Position numbers and translations under genes: made by a program. From contig CAWBRQ010000007.1 of assembly GCA_963791315.1 (NCBI GenBank), positions 248,001 to 312,000 on the forward strand: DNA of 64,000 bases, read 5' to 3'. The notes below the pieces were generated by a model that saw nothing but the letters and a program-made list of their open reading frames with translations, was not told the origin of the DNA and searched no databases. Of this stretch, positions 1 to 11,228 are shown piece by piece; within the stretch, counting starts at the first letter, position 1; every line of letters starts with the position of its first letter. Source of the DNA: JACCZX01 sp963791315 (lineage in GTDB: Bacteria; Pseudomonadota; Gammaproteobacteria; Burkholderiales; Burkholderiaceae_F).

Positions 1-189
1 AACGGATTGAAAGTGCGGATCGAGGGCGGCGATCAGCTTGGCCGCGATCACCTGCGAATCGATCCGATAGCACCCTTCGGCGATGGCCTTGCGTAACGCG
101 AGGATCCGGCTTTCAGGGCAAAGCTTGCGTGCGAGCCGAATCTCGGCGCCAGGGGGTGCCAGTGGACGGGAGCGCGCTAAGTGGGTCAC
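1..189 (-). CDS. FlgM-like anti-sigma factor, C-terminal part, runs off the left edge
   Basis: An open frame of 63 codons runs on the minus strand from a GTG at 189 to the window edge without a stop. Its second half (motifs ILALRKAIAEGCYRID and VIAAKLIAAL) resembles the C-terminal helices of the flagellar anti-sigma-28 factor FlgM, in which a VxAIRxAI segment is followed by YRVD and IAxxLL. FlgM binds sigma-28 until the flagellar hook is finished and is then exported. The N-terminal part is unlike a typical FlgM start, and the true start may lie elsewhere or be disturbed by an indel. The similarity is judged by eye on a short segment. Confidence 0.35.
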   Translation of the reverse strand, partial: MTHLARSRPLAPPGAEIRLARKLCPESRILALRKAIAEGCYRIDSQVIAAKLIAALDPHFQSV

Positions 190-292
190 GTTACAAAATT
201 CGGCAATTGGCCGTCGAACTTTAGATCGGCGGCATTCAAGCGACCGCGCCCTGTAGGGTGCATTATTCTTACCTGACCTCTGAAGCGGCTGA

Positions 293-3200
293 TTGCCGAT
301 ACTTCGCGTGGCTGATCGCCCTACCATTCCGCAGCGTTCCTCCAACCTCGCTCCGCGTGCGGCCAATGCGCCGAAAGTGGTCAGCGAAGAGCGTGCATTG
401 GCCCTCGGGCTGCCGGGTACTAGTAAGGGCGCACCGCCGCCGGCATCGGGTGTTGTGACTGCGATTTCGGCGGCGGCAACACCGCTGGACTTCACCGCGT
501 TGCCCGATGAAGCCGCGAATCTCGCAGCGCGGCCGGCCGACACCGTTATTGAAACGTTACTGGCGGCGGCACACATTGGCCTGGCGCTGGTCGACCGTGA
601 CATGAATTACCGGCTGTGGAACAACTGTCTGGAAGAGCTGTTCGACGTGCCGGCGGATGCGTTGCTCGGAGGCGCGGTCGACCAAGCGGACGGACTGAGT
701 CAGCTACCGGACCTGATTACAGAGCTGAAGCGCATCAGCGAAAGCGGTGACCGCACGCCGGTCGAGCGCGAATACCAGCTGCCTCGAACCGATCGCGGGT
801 GGGTGCGCGTGAAGATGGCACCGGTGTTCACGATTGACGGACGCTTCGACGGGGTGCTGGTCACGTGCGAGCCAATCGACCGCGAACGGTTTGCACAGAA
901 CTCGCTCGGAGCGCTGCGGCAGGCGCTCGAATCTGTTGGCGAAATGGTGTTCGAAATCGATCAGCGGGGCGCGGTGGTTGACGCCAACGATGCCGCGCGG
1001 CAGAGGCTTGGCTACGACCGCGAGTCGCTACGAGGATTGTCGCTTAGTGCGATCGATGTCGGCCTGGCCGGGACAAACGGCGACAGTCCGGGCTTCGCGT
1101 CGCTGTATGAACAGCTGCAAACGCGCGGCTCTTTCCAGGCCGACACGCGCTACAAGACTCGGTTTGGAACCGAATTTGCCGTCGAAACGGTGCTGCAGCG
1201 AGTCGTGCACGATGGGCGCGAGTTCATTTTGCTGCTTGCGCGCGACGTCGGCACGCGCAAGCAGGCCGAGTCCGATCTAAGCGAAAGCGCTGAGCGCTTT
1301 CGCGCGCTGTTCGATGAGAGCCCGGTGGCGGCGCTTCTGCTGGACAGCGAGTTTCGGCTGATCGGTGTCAACCGGGCCGCGTGCGAAACGCTCGGCTACG
1401 ACGTCGACGAGCTGTTGGGAAAAGATCCGACCACGCTTTTGCACGTCGACGATCGACCTTCGCTGCAACATGCGCGCGCAGAGATGCAGCGCGGCGCGGT
1501 CGAGTCCGAGTCCGCCGAGCGTCGCTTCATGCATCGCGATGGACGTGTCGTGTGGACGAAACTTTCGATGCGCGCGATCGCATCCGAAAGCGGCTTGCGA
1601 CACACGCTGCTGGTTCTCGAGAACTTCACCGACCGCAAGATTTTTGAGGAACAGCTGCAGGTTGCCCTGCGCGATCAGCAGACGTTGTTCGAAACTATGT
1701 CGGTCGGCGTGGCGCAGACGATGTCGGGAAAGATTCTGCTGGCCAACCGCGAATTCGCGGAGATGTTCGGCTACAGCGACGGCGAAGTGATCGGCATGCC
1801 ATTGTGGGACCTGTGCATTGATCGCCATCACCGCGCTCCGAACGAAGTGTCGGGTATGCCGGTCGTGCGCTCGCATCAAACGACGAGTGGCGAAGTAGTG
1901 CTGTTCAGAACCGACGGTGAGCCGGTCTGGTGTCTGGTTCAGGCACGCCCGATTCAGGCCCAGGAGCCAGGTCTCGAAGTGCTGCGCGAAGCGATCTACA
2001 CGTTTCAGAACATCTCCGAGATCAAGCGGCAGCGTGAAGCGTTGTCCCGATCCTTGCTTGAACTGAAGGAGCAGGGCGAAGAGCTGCAAAGTGCGCTTGC
2101 ACAGCAGCAATTGATCTTCGACACGGCGCTGGTTGGGTTGCTGTTCGTACGCGACAGTCGTCCGGTGCGCGCCAACGCGGCGATGGAAGATCTGCTTGCT
2201 TGCGAACCAGGTGCTCTGGTGTCGCAGATGCAGCTGTTTTCGCATCCAACCGATCACTTGCTGCTGGCGAACCTGTCCGAGCACTACCAGCGGATCAACG
2301 ACACTGGAGCCACCGAATTCGAGCTGCATATGTTCCGCCGCAAGGGCCCGCCGATCTGGGTCGCGGTGCAGGGGCGCGCCGTCAATCCCGAGCGGCCGGA
2401 GCTGGGATACATCTTCGCCTTCGTCAATGTCGACGAGCGCAAGCGCTCCGAGCGCGAACTGCGCGCCACGCTGTCCGAGCTGCAGCTGATTTTCGACAAC
2501 GCGCTAGTCGCAGTGCTGTACGTCGCGAACGATCTGATCGTCAAGGCGAACGCCGCTACGCAACAGCTTTTCGGGTATGACGCGCGCGACTGGGACGAGC
2601 TGCAGATGTCTTCGCTATTCGCGACGCCCGGCGACTGGGAAGACATCCGCGAATTGCCGCTGGCAGAAATCGATTCTGAGGAATCGCCAGAAAAGGCGGA
2701 GTCGGAGGCCGAGCCTGGCGCGGCGGGCGGCGTGTCGTTCGAGCGATTGATGCGTCGCGCCGACGGCACGACCTTCTGGTGCGCGGGCTACGGTCGGCCG
2801 ATCGACCCTTCGGCGCCGGATCGCGGTGTCATTTTGACGCTAGTCGACGTCGATGCACGCAGACGGTCGGAGGAAGAATTGCGGCGGGTGCGCAACTATC
2901 TGGATCTGGTTGTCGAGAATCTGCCGGTACTGGTATCTGTGCGTGAGGCGGAAACCGGGCGCTTCGTTAGCCTGAATCGCGCCGGTGAAACGATGACCGG
3001 TTTGACGCGCGAGCAAGTGGTCGGGAAAACGTGGGGTGAGATCTACGCGCGCCAGTTTGCCGACTTGTATGCCGAGCTCGATCGCAAGGCGCTTTCGACC
3101 GGGACGCAGGTCGATCGGCCGCGCGACGTGATGCTGCGCGCCGACGGCAAGCGGCTCACGATCAATCAGCGCGTTGTGCCGCTGTTCGAATCAGAGCCCG

Positions 3201-4316
3201 GGCGGTCTGCAGCGGCGGGTGACGCAAATGCGCGCTACGTCATGTCGATCATCGACGATCTGACCGAGGAAGTGCGTGCCGAAACCGCGCTGCGCGAAAC
3301 GGAAGCGAGGTTCCGTCAGTTTGCCGAAAATATCGATCAGCTCGTGTTCATCATGACTGGCGACTTTTCGAGCGCGTTGTACGTCAACCCCCGGTACACG
3401 ACGCTGATCGGTGGACCAGTGTCCGATCTGCTCGACAATCCGCGCAATGTCATGCGGCATGTGCACTTTGAAGATGTTGATACCGTCAATCGAGCGCTTG
3501 CCGCGGCTGGTCGCACGCATGCGCCGCCTGATGCGCTCGGAGTTGACCGCCAGAATCGATCACCCGTCCCGTGGCATACGTAACATCAACGTGCGGCTTT
3601 CACCGGTGCGCATGGAAGACGGCGCGATTCGCGTGTTCGGCATCGCCGATGACGTGACCGAGCGCACGCGCGCCGAGCAACAGAGAATGGAGCAGATCGT
3701 CAAGCAGCGTGACGTTCTGGTGCGCGAAGTGCATCACCGCATCAAGAACAATTTGCAGGGCGTTGCGGGCTTGCTGCAGCAAACTGCAGACGCGCGGCCG
3801 GACGTGGCGGATATCCTGTCTGAAGCGGCTACGCAGATCCACGCGATCGCGCAAGTGCACGGGCTGCAGATCCGCTCGAGCGGCACGTTGCCGGTCCTGG
3901 GCGTGGCTCAGGGCATCTTCTCGACGCTTTCAAACATGTTCGGTGTCGAAGTGCGCTTCGAACCGCCGCCGCCCGACCTATGGCGGTTCGGTCTGCCCGA
4001 AAACGAAGCGGTCCCATTGGCCCTGGTGATCAACGAACTCGGCACCAACGCCATCAAGCATCGGGCAACTCGGCAGGATGGCATCATGGTCAAGGTTACG
4101 ACGCGTCCGGACGGCATGGAGCTGGCGATCGAGAACCCCGGGACGCTAAAGGACGGTTTTGATCTCGCCCAGATCTCCGCCAGCGTATCGGGGTTGGGGC
4201 TGGTGAAGGCACTGCTGCCGCGGCGCGGCGCGCGGCTTGTGGTCGAGCGTACGGGTTCACTGGTCTCGACCCGACTCCAATTGTTTCCACCAGCGATACG
4301 CGAAGACAGCATTTAA
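293..4316 (+). CDS. Eight-PAS cytoplasmic sensor histidine kinase, HisKA_2 class (one frame break)
   Basis: A sensor kinase that should autophosphorylate on His and pass phosphate to a receiver, most likely the ANTAR regulator starting 28 bases downstream. Eight PAS modules can be read at about residues 85-195, 206-330, 334-455, 463-590, 604-725, 729-860, 865-995 and 1003-1120. They are followed by the phosphoacceptor motif EVHHRIKNNLQ (first His codon at 3732) and a HATPase domain with the N-box ELGTNAIKH. No membrane segment is visible, so the input is probably intracellular. The TTG at 293 is the first possible start; the first PAS begins 85 codons later, so a later start is possible. One extra base near 3535, inside the eighth PAS, shifts the frame. 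The PAS ligands cannot be inferred. Confidence 0.85.
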
Positions 4317-4344
4317 ATCTTGCCCGTTGCACTAAGCTTGCGCA

Positions 4345-4930
4345 ATGAATGAAACTCCGCCGCCGCTGGTGATGGTCGTCGACGACGACCGTTTGGTGCT
4401 TGCCACGCTTGTCGCCGGCCTTAAACAGGCAGGCCTCGAAGTCATTGAGACCGACAACGGTGATGACGCCATTTTGCTGGCGCGAAAGCACAAGCCGAAG
4501 CTCGCGATTCTCGACATGCGCATGCAGGGCAAATCGGGCATGGACGTCGCCCGTTACCTGGCGGCCAATACAGATACTGGCTTCATGTTTCTATCGGCGT
4601 TCGGCGACAGCGACATCGTCGACGAGGCAATGAAGATGGGTGCGCTCGGTTATCTGGTCAAGCCTGTGGACGTGCGGCAGATCGTCCCCGCGGTGCGCGC
4701 GGCGCTGTCCCGGTCGGGAGATGAGAAAGCGCAGCCAAGTAAGCCTGCCGAGTGAAAGCGCACGCGACGAGCTGGTTGCAATCGGGATATTGATGGAGCG
4801 CCTGCGGCTCGACGACGCGCGCGCCCTAGATGCTCTGCGCGAACAGGCGAAAGCCGAGGGCAAGCAAGTGGCAGAGCTGGCTACGAATATGGTCGAAGCT
4901 GCGAATCGGCTGAATTCGATTCGTCATTGA
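4345..4930 (+). CDS. Response regulator with ANTAR RNA-binding output domain (AmiR/NasR/EutV type; one frame break)
   Basis: The N-terminal receiver has the acidic pair in MVVDDDR, the phosphoacceptor Asp57 in LAILDMRM and the conserved Lys in YLVKPVD. After a frame change between about 4720 and 4750, the second part (AIGILMERLRLDDARALDAL, then ELATNMVEA) has the three-helix pattern of an ANTAR domain. ANTAR proteins bind paired RNA hairpins and prevent transcription termination. Corrected length is about 195 residues, normal for AmiR/NasR/EutV regulators. The preceding gene encodes a HisKA_2 kinase, the kinase class that partners ANTAR regulators such as EutV. The target transcripts are not identifiable here. 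Confidence 0.85.
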
Positions 4931-4940
4931 CGGAGCCCGA

Positions 4941-5392
4941 GTGCAGCTGCGCTATATCGAGCGGCACGGCTTTCGACGTTGGTACGAACGGCAATTGATC
5001 GAGAGCCACGCCTATCTGGCGCTCGGATTCGTCGCACTGATCTTGTTGCTGTCCGGCCTGGAGTTGCTCAGTAACGTTGAGGGCGGTATCCGTTACGTCG
5101 TCATCTTGATTGCTGCTGCAGCGGGAGGGACGCTGTCAGTGGTGGCATGGCGCCGCTTTGGAGTACTGCTGCGCGCGTGCCGAGCATTTCGCCGAAGCAG
5201 CGACCTGTCCGCAGTGCAAAGTCGTGGGGCAAGTTCAAAGTGTTGAGCGCAGGAAGCGTCGAACGCCGAACGACCCGCCCGAAGCGGGGCGCCCGCACTG
5301 GCTGAAGCGTGTCGATGTACTGCGAGTGCGAGGCGGTGTGGAAGTTGCGAATAAGCGTCACTCGTGCCAAGCGACCTTCTCCCACAAAGTAA
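4941..5392 (+). CDS. Small membrane protein with C-terminal zinc-ribbon (broken frame)
   Basis: Starts at a GTG 10 bases after the ANTAR gene. The N-terminus MQLRYIERHGFRRWYERQLI is followed by two hydrophobic segments (about residues 27-45 and 52-72). After a frame change near 5175 the protein reads AEHFAEAATCPQCKV; further changes near 5226, 5260 and 5306 lead to WLKV, CECEAVWKLRI and a TAA at 5392. CxxC followed by a CxC-type pair suggests a zinc ribbon facing the cytoplasm. I recall similar two-helix zinc-ribbon proteins in Burkholderiales without known function. Its 3-prime end overlaps the convergent kinase gene by 35 bases. The exact C-terminus depends on how the breaks are resolved. 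Confidence 0.6.
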
Positions 5393-6477
5393 AGTAGAAC
5401 GTCGCCCCGTGCCCTTCGGCCGGCGCTGGCACGGCTTCCGCCCATACGCGACCACCGTGGCGGTGAATGATCTTTTGCACGGTCGCGAGCCCTACACCGG
5501 TGCCGGAAAATTCATTAGCGCTGTGCAACCTCTGAAACATGCCGAACATTTTTTCGGCGAAGCGCATATCGAAGCCTGCGCCGTTGTCGCGCACGAAAAA
5601 CTCGGCCGATTCACTGGCTTCATTGCGGCCGAACTCAACGCGGGCGTCACGGCTCTTCGCGCTGAACTTCGCCGCGTTACCCAGCAAATTCTGTAGCACC
5701 AAGCGCAGCAGCGTCGGGTCACCGTCGGCTCTCAAGCCGGCTCCGATGACGAACTCAATCGACCGTGCCGGCTCGCGCAGACGCATATCGTCGCGCAAGT
5801 CATCGGCCAGTTCGCGTGCGATCTGAGAAAGATCGACCCTTTCGCTCGCTAATTCGCGGCTTGTCATGCGGGACAGGTTCAGCAGTGTGTCGATCATCGA
5901 GTTCATCCGCTGGCTGGCAGCAACGATGCGGCGCAAATGGTCGCGTCCAAGATCGTCCAGCGGTTTACCGCGGTCACCGTAGTCTTCCAGCACGATCGTC
6001 GCGAAGCCGTCGACGACACGCAACGGCGCGCGCAGGTCGTGCGATACCGAATGTGCGAGGCTTTCGAGCTCGCGACCGGCGTTGTCGAGTTCGCGCAACC
6101 TTCCGGCGAGCTCCGTGCGTGCGTTCCGCCAACTCGCGCTCGCGACTGTCGAGGGTGGTTTGTAATTCGGTGATGCGACTTGCGGTTGCGTCGGAAGCGC
6201 GAGGCGTGACCTGTGTGGGCGCCGGCCCTGTAGATGCAGGAGGCCGTCGGCGCTGGGCGATGGCGACGGCTACCAGCACGATCAGAGCGCCGACACAGAC
6301 GGCGGCTAGGAGCTGCGCGGTGTCTGGCCGACCTGCGGTAGCAGCCGAGGCGACGGACGGCAAGCCGGCAATAGCCAAGGTGCCAGGCCAACGGCGCAGC
6401 GCCTGCAAGTCACTGTTTTCATGCCAGCCCATCGCGGCGATTGTGCAGCATCGCGCTATCCGACGCGAGAGCAGCAT
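5358..6477 (-). CDS. Sensor histidine kinase (HisKA-HATPase) with one N-terminal membrane segment (one frame break)
   Basis: The C-terminal kinase core is intact: phosphoacceptor motif LAHSVSHDLRAPLRVVDG, N-box LLGNAAKFSAK, and ATP lid region GAGFDMRF with SGTGVGLATVQ. This core resembles phytochrome-type and CHASE-containing kinases that carry a HDLRAPL H-box. The N-terminal part, read in a second frame up to 6477, has a single hydrophobic helix (LLAAVCVGALIVLVAVAIA), then a Thr/Ala-rich linker and a helical RERELAERT segment. The two frames join near 6108. No periplasmic sensor domain is recognised, so the signal is unknown. It lies convergent to the zinc-ribbon gene and divergent from the hybrid kinase at 6646, with no receiver gene directly beside it. 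Confidence 0.8.
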
Positions 6478-6645
6478 TCGGGCCGCGCCGGCCGTGCTCC
6501 AAACGGCCTCTGAAATGCCCTTCTAACGGCACCTTTTTCGAGAGGGTGAGAAGCGGCATTCGGCACTAGCCTGCGTGTTGAATTTTTCGCTTCCGTGCAG
6601 GACTTCACTTGCCCTTCGATTTAACGCTGCCGCGATTTTCCTGGC

Positions 6646-9600
6646 TTGCCAACCGCCTGGGGCCACGCGCGGACGGTAAGTGGGCGCAATAGTCGTGGGC
6701 CGGCTGCGGTTGATACAGGTCCTCTGCGTGCAGTGCCGGTGGCGCCTTCACGCTTTCGCTCGATCGCATGGCCGCTGATCGGCGTGCTCGTTCTGGTGGC
6801 CGGCTGGACAGTCGGCATTAGCTACTACTTTCATCACCAGAGCACAGGGCGACAGTTTCTGGTCGACCAACAGACTCGCGGAGCGCGCGCGGCACGGTTG
6901 GTTGAATCGACGATCGCTGCCGACTATGCAGCGGTCGAGCGCAGCGCGCGCGCGTTAGCGGAGCGTACTGATCTGGTGGCCGCGCTTTCGCAAAAAACCG
7001 ACTCCGCGCGCGCTGTGCGCGAGTGGGCGCAGAAAGAGGGCAGAAATGCGGGCGTCGGTCTGATTGAAGTGCACGATCAGCGCGGCATGCTGATCGAGCG
7101 CACGGGGGAGGGCGGCATTCAGCGGTTGAATAGCGGAGGAGGCGCCTGCCGGCGTGGCCGATGCGCTGCGCGGTCAGGAAAGCATCGACGTGATCGAGCG
7201 CCTGCAGGGTCTCTCGATCCGAGCCGTAGCACCAGTCTTGAACGGCAATCGGATCATCGGTGCCGTCGTCGTCGAGCGCTTGATCGGAGACCAATATATC
7301 GACGGTCTGGCGAATCGCCTCGGCGTTGAAGTGGCGCTGTTGGCACAGGACCGCGTGCTGGTGGCGAGCGTGCCACCGGAAGATCGGTACTGGCTGCAGA
7401 AAGCACGTCCGAGCGTGCGTACCGGTGCAACGGCGCACATTGCGTTGGACGGCAGCGAAGACTTATCGATCCGCCCCTTGCCAATCGCCGAGGAACCGAT
7501 GTCGGTGGCGGTGACGGTGCCGAACACAATGGCGTACGAAACGCTATCGGACTCGAGCCGTTCGTTTGGTGCGGTGGTTCTGTTCACGATTCTGGCGACG
7601 ATCGTCGCGGGTATCTATCTCACCCGGCACTTGATCCGGCCGATCAAAGCGCTGACAGAACGCGCAGAAGAGCTGTCGCTGCGGTATGCAGGCCGTGCTA
7701 CGCCGCCAAAGGGCGACGAGCTCGACTCTCTGGTCGGCTCGTTCGACGCGATGACCAGCGCGCTGCTTTCGCATTCGGAGCGGCTGTCGCAAGCGCATAT
7801 GACGGAGTTGCAAGGCAGCCTCGAATTGCAGCGCCAGTACGCACTGATGCGTCTGCTGCGCGGGTTGGCTGCTGCGGCCAATGAAGTCGGACTCGGTCGA
7901 GCGGACGCTGGAGCGCGCTCTGAACGAAATAGGAAATTATCTTGAGTGGCCGCTCGGCCGCGTCGCGTTGTTGCCGGACTACGCAGAAGATCGCAGCTTG
8001 CCACCACGTTCTATCTGGTTTACGCGCGAGCCTGATCGCTTTCGCGAGTTCATCGACGCCAGCAATGGCATCGCGATCGTGCCGTCGCCGAGTCACATGA
8101 TTGGCCGCGCGTATCTGTCGGGCGTGGCCAACTGGGTCTCCGATTTGTCACGGATGACCGATTGGAACCGGCTGGACGTCGCGTTGGCGGCGGGATTGCA
8201 GACCGGCCTGGTGATTCCGGTGATGGCACATGGCCACGTCGCAGCATTTATCGAGTTCTACAGCGACCATCGCGTCGAGGCGACCAACGCATGGCTTGAG
8301 CTGGTCGAGGCCATTGGCGCCGAGTTGTCGCGAGTCGCGGAGCGGCAGCGCGCTGAACGCGAGCTGCGCCAGCGCGAAGTCGAAGCGAGCCGACTTGCGA
8401 TGGTCGCATCGCGCACCGAACAGATGGTGCTGATCCTGGACACAAGCGGCCGAATCGAATGGGCCAACGATGCGGTGATGCGTTTTTCCGGCATCGGCAT
8501 GCAGGAGATGCGCGGCCGGCGGGCGCACACGTTGATGCGCGGCTCAGCCACCGATCCCGGCTCAATCAGGCGGATGGCGGAAGCGGTCGTGCGCGGCGAG
8601 CCGTGCAAGATCGAATTCGTTGCGAACGCACGCTCGGGCGAGCAGCGGGTGCTCGAGGTCGAAGGGCCAGCCGCTGCGCGACGATCAGGGACGCTACTTT
8701 CAGTACGCGCTGATCAGTCCAGACATCACAGAGCGCAAGCGCACCGAGGCCACGCTGCGCGAGAGCGCCGAATACTTCCGCGCGCTGTTCGACGAATCAC
8801 CGGTGCCTCGACGATCGTGTCGTCGGATCACCGGATCGTGCGTGCCAACGCGGCGCATACCCGCATGCTTGGCTACAGCGATCGATCAGATGATCGGCAA
8901 GGATCCGATCACCTTCGTCCATCCCGACGAGATCGACGCCGCCTATGCGCTGCGCAGCGAGATGGACGGGTCGGGGGAGCGCGCGCAGTTCACGTTCGAG
9001 CGCCGCATGCTGACGGGCGACGGCACAGTGGTGTGGGTGCGCGGTCACAGCGTGCGCTTCTGCGACGCCAGCGGCGAGCGGTTTCGGCTGACGATGCTCG
9101 AGAACATCACCGACGCGAAAGAAAGCGAGCGGGTGCTGCGCGACGCGAAGGAAATCGCCGAGTCCGCGAGTCGGGCGAAGTCGCAGTTCCTGGCCAACAT
9201 GAGCCATGAGATTCGCACGCCGATGAACGGCGTGCTCGGCATGACCGAGCTGCTGCTCGGCACGCCGCTCTAGCGACAAGCAGCGCCGCTTTGCCGACGC
9301 GGTCTATCGCTCGGGCGAGAACCTGCTCGAGATCATCAACGACATTCTGGATTTCTCGAAGATCGAGGCCGGCAAATTCGAGCTCGAGTCGGTCGACTTC
9401 AATCTGCGCACGATGGTCGAAGACGTATTCGAGATGCTGGCACCGCGCGCACACCAGAAGCGGATCGAGCTCGCGTCGCACATCGGGCCCGAAGTGCCGA
9501 CGATTGCCAAGCGGCGATCCCGACCCGCATCCGCCAAGTGCTGACGAACCTGGTCGGCAATGCGTTGAAATTCACGGAGACTGGCGAGGTTGTCGTGACG

Positions 9601-11170
9601 TGTCAGTGCGCAACCGCGAAGACGGCCGCCATCGCGTTAGCTTTGAGGTGCGCGATACCGGCATCGGCTTGCGCGCGGAAGCTTTACAGAGACTCTTCAC
9701 GGTGTTCATGCAGGCCGATCAGTCGATGTCGCGCCGCTATGGTGGCACCGGGCTGGGGCTTGCGATCAGCAAGCAACTGGTGGAGCTGATGGGAGGCTCG
9801 ATCAGCGTCGAAAGCCACTTCGGCGAGGGCTCGATGTTCCGTTTCGACGTTCCTCTGGCGAGCGGCGATACCGATGTCGCTTGCGACCGCCGTGAATCTG
9901 CAGCAGTTGCGCGGCCGCCGTGTGATTCTGGTCGAGGACAACCCGACCAATCGCAACATTCTCGAAATGCAGCTGCAAGGCAGTCGAGATGGACGTGGCG
10001 ACTGCCGATCACGGGGCCACCGCGCTGGAGCTGATGCGCGCCGCTGCGCGCGCCGGCACGCCGTTCGACATTGCGGTCATCGACATGAAGATGCCGATCA
10101 TGGACGGACTTGACGATGGCGGCGACGCTGCGCAGCGACCGCACCTGGCCGACGTGCAAAATGGTGATGCTGACGTCGCTCGGCGAGTGGTAACGAAGCG
10201 CAGCTCGCCTACGAAAATGGCGTCGATCAGTACCTGACCAAACCGGTGCGCCAGCACGAGTTGCTGCGACGCGCTCGCCAAGTCGCTGTCGCGCGAGAAG
10301 CCCAGCGTGCCGCGCGCTCGAATGCTGTAACGCACGGGGCATCGCGCCAAAGTGCTGGTTGCCGAAGACAACATGGTCAATCAGGAAGTCGCACGCGCAA
10401 TGCTGCGCGACCTCGGCTGCGAAATCCGCGTGGCAGATAACGGTCGCGAGGCGCTCAACGCGCTGCGATCGCAGGCGTTTCGACATCGTCTTCATGGATT
10501 GTCAGATGCCGGAGATGGATGGGTTCGAAGCGGTGCGTCGCTTTCGCATCCGCCGCGCAGGCCGACTTCGAAACTGCGCTCGATACGCCGATCGTCGCGT
10601 TGACCGCGAATGCATTGGCCGGCGATCAGGAGCGTTGCATTGCGGCCGGATTCGACGAGTACTTGCCAAAGCCGTTTAAGCAGCAGCAGATCGAAGCGCT
10701 GCTCGCTCGCTGGACGCGACGGTCCGAGACTAGTAATGCGGCTGCCGGTCCCAAGCAGGCAACAGCGGCTGCGACACTCGCGGCCGTCGCTTTACCGGCC
10801 GACGAAGCGTCCGTTCTCGATATGTCGGTGATCGAGCGCATTCGCGAGATGGAACAGCGCGGTGCGACACGCTTGCTCGAACGATTGATCGAAACGTATA
10901 CATCGACAGCGACGAAGCTGATGGCCGACGCCGAACTTGCACTGGCGCACCGCGACCCTGTGCATGGTGCGGCATGCGGTGCATACGCTGAAGTCGTCGA
11001 GTGCCAACGTGGGCGCGACGCTGCTGTCGCAGCGCTTCGGGGCAATCGAAGTACATGCGCGCGATGGAAGAACGCAGGAAGCCGAGCACGAGTGGCCTGC
11101 GGTGCGTGTCGAGTATGCGCGCGCCGTTCACGCGCTGCAGGCGCTGTTGGCCGTTGAGAACGCGGCCTAG
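6646..11170 (+). CDS. Hybrid histidine kinase: sensor-HAMP-GAF-PAS-PAS-HisKA-HATPase-REC-REC-Hpt (many frame breaks)
   Basis: Read across about 14 frame changes, this is one BarA/GacS-like phosphorelay protein. In order: a membrane helix (about 6770-6830), an extracytoplasmic region with cache-like spacing, a second helix (7570-7625), HAMP (7620-7790), a GAF-like region (7920-8330), PAS (8395-8740), PAS (8760-9110), HisKA with the His in MSHEIRTPMNG (codon at 9205), HATPase with YGGTGLGLAIS, receiver 1 (ILVEDNPTN, IDMKMPIMDG), receiver 2 (VLVAEDNMVN, MDCQMPEMDG) and an Hpt domain whose His lies in HTLKSSSANVGA (codon at 10982). Breaks lie near 7146, 7885, 8665, 8815, 9270, 9510, 9605, 9990, 10105, 10190, 10330, 10480, 10560 and 10965. 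The TTG start at 6646 is uncertain. The phosphate probably passes to another protein, plausibly the receiver of the next gene. Confidence 0.85.
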
Positions 11171-11228
11171 CATTTGATGGATCGAGCGATGAGCGATCGA
11201 AACAGACAACACAGGCGGTGGCGGTGCG

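Noticed and set aside
190..292. Short minus-strand frame starting MHPTGRGRLNAADLKF in front of the FlgM-like segment
   Set aside because: It ends after about 26 codons in another frame and shows no FlgM N-terminal pattern.
1277..2329. 350-codon minus-strand open frame inside the eight-PAS kinase
   Set aside because: Gln/Arg-rich without recognisable domain, and fully covered by the PAS-encoding frame.
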